From NCBI GenBank assembly GCA_964526035.1, contig CAZGKE010000161.1, positions 1 through 7,505 of the forward strand: a DNA stretch of 7,505 nucleotides. The letters are read 5' to 3'. The notes below the pieces were generated by a model that was not told the DNA's origin, ran no database searches, and was given only the letters and a program-made list of their open reading frames with translations. Each line of letters begins with the position of its first letter. The first letter of the stretch is position 1. The DNA is from DAOMOD01 sp964526035. Lineage in GTDB: Bacteria > Pseudomonadota > Gammaproteobacteria > Xanthomonadales > BPKI01. This document shows, piece after piece, positions 1 through 5,571 of this stretch. The position numbers and the translations under genes are program-made.

Positions 1-2
1 TC

Positions 3-2066
3 CTGCGCAGCTTCAACATCAGTTTTCATGACGCAAACTGGATGGCGCTGCTGCGCGCCAACTACTTTTCGGAAACCTACATCCTCGCCGACCTGGAAGT
101 TGACGGGCTGACCTACCCGGATGTCGGCGTCCGCATCCGCGGCAACACTTCCTACACGGCGCTGCCGCCCGGCTCGGAGAAGTTCTCGCTGAAGATCAAG
201 ATGGATCACGTTCATGCTGACCAGGAACTGATGAGCTACGACACCATCAACCTGAACAACGGTTGGCGCGATCCTACTTTCACCCGGGAGGTGGTCTACA
301 ACAACTTCGTCGCACAGTTCATCCCGAATCCGCGTGCCAGCCACGTGCTGGTCACCCTGAATGGCGAGAACTGGGGCGTGTACATCAACGTGCAGCAGAC
401 CGACAAGCGCATGCTGCGCGACTACTTCGCCAATGCCGACGGGCTGCGCATCCGCTGCGCCAACAACCCCAACGGTCCCGGTCTCGCGTACAACGGCCCC
501 GGTCCAGGCGGCTACGGCGGCTACGACTTCCAGACCGACGGTGGCCTGGCCGATCCGCTCGGTGCGTTGATTGCCGTGACGTTCGCGCTCAGCAACGAGC
601 CGCTGGCAACCATGCCCAGCATCGACGCGCTGTTCGCCATCGACCCGTCGATCTGGTCGGTGGTGCTGGAAAACCTGCTGACCGACGACGACAGCTACGT
701 CAACAAGGGCTGCGACTTCATGACCTATCGCGACCCCATCGACGGCCGCATGCACCTGTTCCAGCGCGATGCCAACGAGACCTTCGCGCAGCCGACCTGG
801 TCCATCACCCGCAACTTTGCCGCCGCCAACAAGCCCGTGCTGAGCCGGGTGCTGGCCGTGCCGGCGTTCCGTCAGCGCTTCTTCGCACACTACCGCACGG
901 CCCGCATGTTCCTGAACTGGGATCATTTCGGACCGATCTTCGCTGCACACCGGGCGCTGATCGAGACCCATGTCGAAGCCGACCCCAAGAAGCTCTATTC
1001 CTACGCCCTGTTCCAGACCAACTTCACCAGTTCGGTGACCATGCCCCATCCCGGCCTTGCGGGCGGTCCCATTGCCGGTCTGCAGCAGTTCGTCAATCAG
1101 CGCGGCGATTTCGTCGACGGCAGCGCCGAGCTGACGGCGCAGGGTCCCGACATCCAGGCGGTGTCAGCCAGTGTCGAATCGCCGGATGCCGGAGAGCCGG
1201 TCTGGATCAATGCCACGGTCGATCCCGACGGCAGCCCGGTACTGGCGGTGGCCCTCTATTACAGACCGGCCACGGATGCCGGCTACCTGTCGGTGCCGAT
1301 GCTCGACGATGGCGCTTCCGGCGATGGTGCCGCCGGTGACGGCGTCTACGGCGCGTTGTTGCCCGTGTTGGGCGTGTCGGGGCAGCGGGTGAGCTACTAC
1401 GTGGGTGCGTCCTCCGACAATGTCCATCAGTCGCTGAGCTTCAACCCGTCCCTTGCGGAGCGCGGACCGCTGCTGCTCGAGTACGCCATCGGCGGTGTGC
1501 CGGGCATGCGCATCACCGAGTGGATGTACTCCGGCGGCGACGGCGAGTTCATCGAGTTCACCAACCTGAGCGATGCCTCCGTCGACCTCGCCGGCTGGAG
1601 CATGGACGACGACCATGCCGTTCCCGGCGCTTTCGATCTCGGCAGCCTCGGCGTGGTTCAGCCGGGCGAAGCGGTGATCGTCACGGAGATGGATGCCGAA
1701 GTTTTTCGCACGGCGTGGAGCCTGCCGCTCCAAGCGAAAATTCTCGGCAACCTGGGCAATCCCGACGGCAACAACTTCGGTCGCAACGACCAGATCCATC
1801 TCTTCAACGCAATGGGCGGAATCGAGGACCAGCTGTTCTACGGCGACCAGACCTTTCCCGGCTCCATTCGCACGCAGAATCGCAGCGGCCAGCCCCCCTG
1901 CCTTGCGATCGGCCAGAACAATGTTGGCGACTGGCAGCTCTCGGAACTCGGGGATGGCTTTGGCTCATTCGCGTCGGCTGCGGGCGACCTGGGTACGCCG
2001 GGCAGCTTTGACGCCAAAGCCTGCATCGTGCCAGACGACACGGTTTTTGCTGACGGCTTCGAATGA
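3..2066 (+). CDS. Secreted CotH-kinase-fold protein with LTD domain and DGFE tail (5' truncated)
   Basis: The frame is open to the left edge, and the codons before the ATG at 42 already read as CotH sequence (FNISFHDANW), so that ATG is internal and the true start with any signal peptide is outside the window. Counting Met42 as residue 1, the CotH fold spans about 1-360: VGVRIRGNTSY (28-38), a lysine-rich strand (KFSLKIK, 47-53), a DDDSY segment (215-219) and RDANETF (242-248), the probable metal-binding Asp region. CotH of Bacillus spores is an atypical protein kinase; activity and substrate here are inference. An Ig/Fn3-like domain follows (about 380-480, with DDGASGDGAAGDGVYGA), then a lamin-tail domain (about 491-650, from MRITEWMYSGGDGEFIEF). 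The protein ends DDTVFADGFE, preceded by Cys661. A Gly/Tyr-rich stretch lies at 145-161. It is probably extracellular or surface-exposed. The family call is confident; catalytic function is not. Confidence 0.9.
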   Translation: MRSFNISFHDANWMALLRANYFSETYILADLEVDGLTYPDVGVRIRGNTSYTALPPGSEKFSLKIKMDHVHADQELMSYDTINLNNGWRDPTFTREVVYNNFVAQFIPNPRASHVLVTLNGENWGVYINVQQTDKRMLRDYFANADGLRIRCANNPNGPGLAYNGPGPGGYGGYDFQTDGGLADPLGALIAVTFALSNEPLATMPSIDALFAIDPSIWSVVLENLLTDDDSYVNKGCDFMTYRDPIDGRMHLFQRDANETFAQPTWSITRNFAAANKPVLSRVLAVPAFRQRFFAHYRTARMFLNWDHFGPIFAAHRALIETHVEADPKKLYSYALFQTNFTSSVTMPHPGLAGGPIAGLQQFVNQRGDFVDGSAELTAQGPDIQAVSASVESPDAGEPVWINATVDPDGSPVLAVALYYRPATDAGYLSVPMLDDGASGDGAAGDGVYGALLPVLGVSGQRVSYYVGASSDNVHQSLSFNPSLAERGPLLLEYAIGGVPGMRITEWMYSGGDGEFIEFTNLSDASVDLAGWSMDDDHAVPGAFDLGSLGVVQPGEAVIVTEMDAEVFRTAWSLPLQAKILGNLGNPDGNNFGRNDQIHLFNAMGGIEDQLFYGDQTFPGSIRTQNRSGQPPCLAIGQNNVGDWQLSELGDGFGSFASAAGDLGTPGSFDAKACIVPDDTVFADGFE

Positions 2067-2110
2067 TCCGGTTGGCTGTCGTCCGCTTCGCGCACCCCGT
2101 CCGTGTGAAG

Positions 2111-2133
2111 CCCGATAGCGCAGAGGCATCGGG
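2111..2133 (+). repeat. Inverted repeat in the CotH/PEP-enzyme spacer
   Basis: CCCGAT (2111-2116) and ATCGGG (2128-2133) are perfect complements around an 11-nt loop. It lies 45 nt after the CotH stop and directly before the start-codon hairpin of the next gene. There is no T-run after it, so it is not a canonical intrinsic terminator. It could be an mRNA-stabilising or attenuating stem, or chance in GC-rich DNA. Confidence 0.35.
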
Positions 2134-2136
2134 GCA

Positions 2137-2150
2137 CGCCGCGTGCGGCG
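2137..2150 (+). promoter_or_regulatory. GC-only palindrome enclosing the GTG start of the PEP-utilizing enzyme
   Basis: CGCCGC (2137-2142) and GCGGCG (2145-2150) are perfect inverted arms separated by GT. As RNA this folds into a five-pair GC stem (2137-2141 with 2146-2150) closed by the tetraloop CGUG, which contains the GUG start at 2143. Such a stem could limit ribosome access, or it may mean that translation really starts further down at TTG 2158 or GTG 2167. The structure is read directly; a regulatory role is inference. Confidence 0.35.
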
Positions 2151-4827
2151 GAGCGAATTGCCAGCGGTGAGCCTGCTCGTCATTTTTCCCGGCGCCTCCG
2201 AGGCGCCGCCCGACGGTGTCGGCGGCAAGGCCAGCTCGTTGATGCGGATGGCCGCGGCGGGCATTCGCGTACCGCCGGGCGCCGTGCTCACCACCGACTT
2301 CTTCGCCCCGTGGTTTGACGAGGTTCGTGGGTCGACCGCCTGGCAGGCGTATCTCCACGCCGCCCCCGAGCTGTGGCCCGAACACTGCGGCACGCTCAAG
2401 GCCATGATGGCCGCGCTCCCGTGGAACACGGCGCAGCGACAGGCGCTGAAGGAACTCCGGGAATGCCTGTTGCGCAGTGACGACGATCGCTTCGCTGTGC
2501 GTTCATCGGCGCCTGATGAAGATCATGCGGCGGCATCGTTCGCCGGCGGCTACCTTACCCTGCTGGGCGTGCGCGCGCAGTCGCTGGAAGAGGCGATCCG
2601 CAGCTGTTGCGCCTCGGCGCTAGACGCAAGGGTCTTTGCCTACAAGCGCCAATGTGGTCTCGACATTGCCCTGCCGCGCATGGCGGTCGTCATCCAGCAG
2701 CAGCTTGCCAGCGAAGTCGCCGGAATCGGTTTCTCGCTCAACCCGATCACCAACGACTTCGACGAGGTCGTCATCGACGCCAGCTGGGGGCTTGGCGAGG
2801 CCGTCGTCTCCGGTCGCCTCACTCCCGATCACTGGGTGGTGGACAAGGTCACACGCGAGGCAATTGAGGCAACGGCCGGCGCCAAGCAGATCGAGATCGT
2901 GCTGGCCGAAGCGGGCGGCGTACGCGAGACTGCAAGTCGGCCATCGAACGAGCTGTCGCTGAGCGACGCCCAGGTTGCGGAGCTGACCGATCTCATCGTG
3001 GCCATCGAGGCACTCTTCGGCCAGCCGGTGGATATCGAGTGGGCCTACGCCAACGACGTGCTCCACGCGCTGCAGGCTCGGCCCATCACCCGCTACGTGC
3101 CGCTGCCACCCGAAATGACCACGGCGCCGGGGGAGCGCCGCCGCCTGTACACCGATGCGGCGCTTTCCAAAGGTCTGACCACCAACGCGCCGGTCTCCGT
3201 GCTCGGACTCGACAACCTTGATCGCGGCTTCACCGCGATCATCGAATCCTGGGCAGGCCGCAGTCGACACCAACCAGCACCGGGCGAGGCCATGTTCCTG
3301 TTCGCCGGCGCGCGCATGTACATGAACCTGTCGCCCCTGCTGTGGATTGTGTCGCCGCGCATGCTGGCAAAAAGCAGCGCGCCGACCGACATGCTGATGG
3401 CGAGGATTCTTGGTGCCGTCGACCGCAGGCGCTACCGATCGGCCAGGCGTCCGCAGTGGCTGGGGGTCAGGCTGCTCTGGCTCGTGCCGCGGCTCATGTG
3501 GGGTGTACGCGGGCTGGTGTGGCAGCTGATGAAAACGCTGATCGCGCCCGAGCGGGCGTATCGCGCCTATCAGCGGAAGGTGGCGAGCGTCGAGCGGGCG
3601 CTGCGCGACCTGGAGCGCGAGGACCTGTCGCTCGACGAACTCCATCACCGCTCCGGATCGATCTTCATCGCTGCGGTCGGTACGCTGATGGCCGCGCTGG
3701 TCGTCGGCCAACTTTCGCCGCGCAGTCTCGTGCGGCGGAATTCGACGGAAGAGCGCGCACTGGCGGACACGATCGAGCGCGGCGTGCCGGGCAACGTCGT
3801 CGTCGAGATGGGCATCGCACTGTACCGGTTGGCCGGCCTCGTCGATCGGTCGGACTTCGATGATCTGTCGCAGCTGGCGGAACGCATCGAACGTCGGCAG
3901 ATGCCGGACCCGTTTCTTCAGGCCTGGGACGATTTCGTCGCCCGGTTCGGGCGCCGCGGGCCGCAGGAGATGGACCTTGCATGCCCCAGGTACGGCGACG
4001 ATCCGCGGCTGATGCTTCAACAGATGGCGCAGCTGGCGGTGGCGGGTTCGCTCGACCCCGAAGCGCTGCACCGGAAGCATGTTCTGGAACGCCAACAGGC
4101 ATACGAGGCGCTGTTGCGCCGTTTCGGTCCGCTGCGGCGCGCACTGCTGCGTCGTATCTACCGGCGCAACGGACTGTTCGCCGGGAGCCGGGATACGCCG
4201 AAGTACCTCAACCTTCTTGTTTATCACGCGGCAAGGCGGCGCGCGCTGGCCGATGGACGACGACTGGTGGCGGCTGGCAGGCTCGACGCGGCAGAGCACA
4301 TCTTCGATCTCAAGTTCGAGGATATCGCTCGCGCGCTCGATGATGCCTCGCTCGACCTCAGAAGCCTGCGCGAATCGCGGATCAGCTTCACCCGCACGCT
4401 GAAAGATCATGTGCGCACCTTTCCCGCGGTCCTTGATTCCCGCGGGCGCATTCTGCGTCCACAAGCGGTCAACGAGGTGCCGGGGCTGCTGCGCGGCATG
4501 CCGGTATCGGCGGGCGTGGCGAGCGGTCCGGTGAAAGTGCTGCGCAGCGCTGACGAAAAGCGTGTCGAAAAGGGCGACGTGCTTGTCGCCTACATCACCG
4601 ACCCTGGATGGACGCCGCTGTTCGTCAACGCCGCTGCCATCGTGCTGGAGGTGGGCGGCGTGCTGCAGCACGGAGCGGTCGTCGCCCGCGAGTACGGCAA
4701 GCCATGCGTGATCGGCATCGATCGCGTCATGGACCGGCTACGCGACGGAGATGTTGTCGAAGTCGACGGCATGACCGGAACTGTTCGCACCCTGGAGAGA
4801 CAGGGGGAAATCGCGGCCCCGTCCTGA
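2143..4827 (+). CDS. PEP-utilizing enzyme of the rifampicin-phosphotransferase/PigC-like type
   Basis: This 894-residue cytoplasmic dikinase-type enzyme has three parts. The N-terminal ATP-grasp domain (about 10-320) carries GGKASSL (Lys29), FAVRSSAPDED (Arg120, Asp125-Asp127), WGLGEAVVSG (215-224), DIEWA (Glu299) and LQARPIT (Arg313). The central helical domain (about 330-775) carries FGRRGPQEMDL (602-612) and a Trp/Leu/Arg-rich segment (439-467). The C-terminal swivel domain (about 783-890) carries GGVLQHGAVVAREYG, with His843 the expected phosphohistidine. In this family ATP phosphorylates the histidine, which then modifies a substrate held by the middle domain. The TIM-barrel of true PEP synthase and PPDK is absent, so pyruvate is unlikely to be the substrate. 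Rifampicin phosphotransferases and prodiginine-condensing PigC share this order; the substrate here is unknown, and rifampicin resistance should not be assumed. The start must be non-ATG: an in-frame TAG lies at 2116 and the first in-frame ATG falls inside conserved sequence. GTG 2143 has GGGG 8 nt upstream; GTG 2167 is the main alternative. Confidence 0.9.
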   Translation: MRRSELPAVSLLVIFPGASEAPPDGVGGKASSLMRMAAAGIRVPPGAVLTTDFFAPWFDEVRGSTAWQAYLHAAPELWPEHCGTLKAMMAALPWNTAQRQALKELRECLLRSDDDRFAVRSSAPDEDHAAASFAGGYLTLLGVRAQSLEEAIRSCCASALDARVFAYKRQCGLDIALPRMAVVIQQQLASEVAGIGFSLNPITNDFDEVVIDASWGLGEAVVSGRLTPDHWVVDKVTREAIEATAGAKQIEIVLAEAGGVRETASRPSNELSLSDAQVAELTDLIVAIEALFGQPVDIEWAYANDVLHALQARPITRYVPLPPEMTTAPGERRRLYTDAALSKGLTTNAPVSVLGLDNLDRGFTAIIESWAGRSRHQPAPGEAMFLFAGARMYMNLSPLLWIVSPRMLAKSSAPTDMLMARILGAVDRRRYRSARRPQWLGVRLLWLVPRLMWGVRGLVWQLMKTLIAPERAYRAYQRKVASVERALRDLEREDLSLDELHHRSGSIFIAAVGTLMAALVVGQLSPRSLVRRNSTEERALADTIERGVPGNVVVEMGIALYRLAGLVDRSDFDDLSQLAERIERRQMPDPFLQAWDDFVARFGRRGPQEMDLACPRYGDDPRLMLQQMAQLAVAGSLDPEALHRKHVLERQQAYEALLRRFGPLRRALLRRIYRRNGLFAGSRDTPKYLNLLVYHAARRRALADGRRLVAAGRLDAAEHIFDLKFEDIARALDDASLDLRSLRESRISFTRTLKDHVRTFPAVLDSRGRILRPQAVNEVPGLLRGMPVSAGVASGPVKVLRSADEKRVEKGDVLVAYITDPGWTPLFVNAAAIVLEVGGVLQHGAVVAREYGKPCVIGIDRVMDRLRDGDVVEVDGMTGTVRTLERQGEIAAPS
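2191..2207 (+). repeat. Strong hairpin in the first codons of the PEP-utilizing enzyme gene
   Basis: GGCGCCT (2191-2197) and AGGCGCC (2201-2207) form a perfect seven-pair inverted repeat with a CCG loop, covering codons 17-22. A short T-run (2183-2187) lies before it, the wrong side for an intrinsic terminator on the plus strand. Together with the palindrome at 2137-2150, the first 65 nt of this mRNA would be highly structured. A role in translation control is inference; GC-rich codon choice alone could produce it. Confidence 0.4.
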
Positions 4828-4837
4828 TCTATCAGGT

Positions 4838-4856
4838 CGACGCCTCTTCCGCGTCG
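4838..4856 (+). repeat. Post-stop hairpin between the PEP-utilizing enzyme and the membrane-protein gene
   Basis: CGACGC (4838-4843) and GCGTCG (4851-4856) pair perfectly around a 7-nt loop, starting 10 nt after the TGA at 4825-4827. A second small inverted repeat, GCCGGG/CCCGGC, lies at 4871-4883. No T-run follows either one, so neither is a standard intrinsic terminator, and transcription into the next gene is likely. It could protect the upstream mRNA end or partly attenuate read-through. Confidence 0.35.
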
Positions 4857-4890
4857 GGCGCATACTGCGCGCCGGGTCCCGGCACCGGGA

Positions 4891-4897
4891 AAGGGAG
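4891..4897 (+). promoter_or_regulatory. Ribosome-binding site of the membrane-protein gene
   Basis: AAGGGAG lies 8 nt before ATG 4906, near-ideal spacing, and fixes that ATG as the start. A second AGGAG at 4900-4904 is only 1 nt from the ATG, too close to serve it. Confidence 0.7.
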
Positions 4898-4905
4898 TCA
4901 GGAGT

Positions 4906-5379
4906 ATGCAGGTCGGCAAGAACGTACTCATCGGGGTCGTGCTGTTCGCTGTGCTTGGACCACCGATCGGCTCCCTTCTGTATTCCGTGCTCGTGGAAGT
5001 ATTCGGGCTGGTCATCACCAGCGAGGGCCTGATCCGGCTTCCGTCGCGGACAGACGGTGATCTCGGTCGGCTCGGCAGCAAGATGCTTGCCATCGCGGCC
5101 TTGTCGTACCTGATCGGTTTTGTGCCGGCCCTGCTTACCGGCGCCATCGTTGGCGCTCTCAGGCATCGTCTCGATGGCATCACCTTGGTCGCTGTCGGCG
5201 TTCTCGCGGGTGCCGCCACGAGCTTTGTCGTGATGTGGCTGTGGATGCAGCAAAGCTCGCCGGACGCCGCAATCAACGTGGGGCTGGACACGCTGCCCTA
5301 CGCCATGTTTGCCAGCGCCGTGCTTTCCTGGCTGTTCCGTTGTCGCGCTCGAACGACCGAGCATTCGCCCCCGGTCTAG
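4906..5379 (+). CDS. Small four-helix inner-membrane protein of unknown function
   Basis: I do not recognise a family for this 157-residue protein. It has four hydrophobic segments: about 7-37 (long, broken by a GPP turn at 18-20), 61-85, 92-114 and 128-144. Positive charge falls at Lys5, Arg86-His87-Arg88 and the tail from Arg145 (RCRAR), predicting both termini in the cytoplasm. The 1-2 loop (38-60, charged, with TSEGLIRLPSRTDGD) and the 3-4 loop (115-127) would then be periplasmic. The helices are rich in Gly, Ala and Pro, suggesting close packing, but no catalytic or transport motif is visible. It starts 78 nt after the PEP-utilizing enzyme in the same direction, with a good ribosome-binding site and no clear terminator between, so co-transcription is likely. 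A functional link to that enzyme is inference only. Confidence 0.75.
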   Translation: MQVGKNVLIGVVLFAVLGPPIGSLLYSVLVEVFGLVITSEGLIRLPSRTDGDLGRLGSKMLAIAALSYLIGFVPALLTGAIVGALRHRLDGITLVAVGVLAGAATSFVVMWLWMQQSSPDAAINVGLDTLPYAMFASAVLSWLFRCRARTTEHSPPV

Positions 5380-5424
5380 CGCTGATCCTCGTCGTGCACG
5401 CTGCATGCGGCGCGAGCGCTGATC
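5378..5424 (+). repeat. Ten-base direct repeat at the membrane-protein gene's 3' end
   Basis: AGCGCTGATC occurs at 5378-5387, overlapping the TAG stop, and again at 5415-5424. Its GCTGATC core recurs in inverted form (GATCAGC) at 5563-5569, immediately before the ATG at 5572. The repeats are exact, but with only two full copies they may be chance. Confidence 0.4.
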
Positions 5425-5571
5425 TTCTGCGTTCCACCGGTGTCTGAGATGCCGTCCGGTTCCGCAAAGGAATGTACAGTGCTTGTGGTGGTTCGCACTC
5501 CTCGGCATCCTCGCTACTGTGCGCCATGTCCGGCACCCATCTTCTTCCAAGCTTGAGCGAGTGATCAGCCG
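5380..5571 (+). other. Intergenic region upstream of the VWA gene
   Basis: This 192-nt gap is the longest non-coding stretch in the window and the likeliest place for a promoter. A possible nested RNA structure is visible: outer arms GATGCCG (5448-5454) and CGGCATC (5503-5509), inner arms AGTGC (5478-5482) and GCACT (5495-5499). The best promoter-like pair is TTCGCA (5492-5497) and TACTGT (5515-5520) with a 17-nt spacer, too poor a match to call. I see no T-tailed terminator, no tRNA and no credible small gene. Confidence 0.4.

Noticed and set aside
263..1339. Alternative plus-strand frame of 358 codons inside the CotH gene
   Set aside because: The product is Arg-rich low-complexity sequence typical of an out-of-frame shadow, and the CotH frame has clear homology throughout.
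2620..4671. Very long minus-strand open frame (683 codons) opposite the PEP-utilizing enzyme
   Set aside because: It lies wholly antisense to a gene with full family motifs. Its product is Arg/His/Gln/Pro-rich without domain motifs, as expected for the reverse frame of GC-rich coding DNA.
2143..4827. Annotating the gene as PEP synthase (ppsA) or pyruvate phosphate dikinase
   Set aside because: The phosphohistidine domain is C-terminal and the PEP/pyruvate TIM-barrel is absent, so the order does not fit those enzymes.
4838..4883. Intrinsic terminator after the PEP-utilizing enzyme gene
   Set aside because: Stems are present but no T-run follows either one.
5492..5520. Possible sigma-70 promoter TTCGCA-17-TACTGT before the VWA gene
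   Set aside because: Only 4/6 and 3/6 matches to the consensus; such pairs are common by chance.
4590..5550. Minus-strand open frames across the membrane-protein gene and its spacer
   Set aside because: Both are Arg/Thr/Ser/Pro-rich with no motifs, and the plus strand has a good ribosome-binding site and coherent transmembrane helices.
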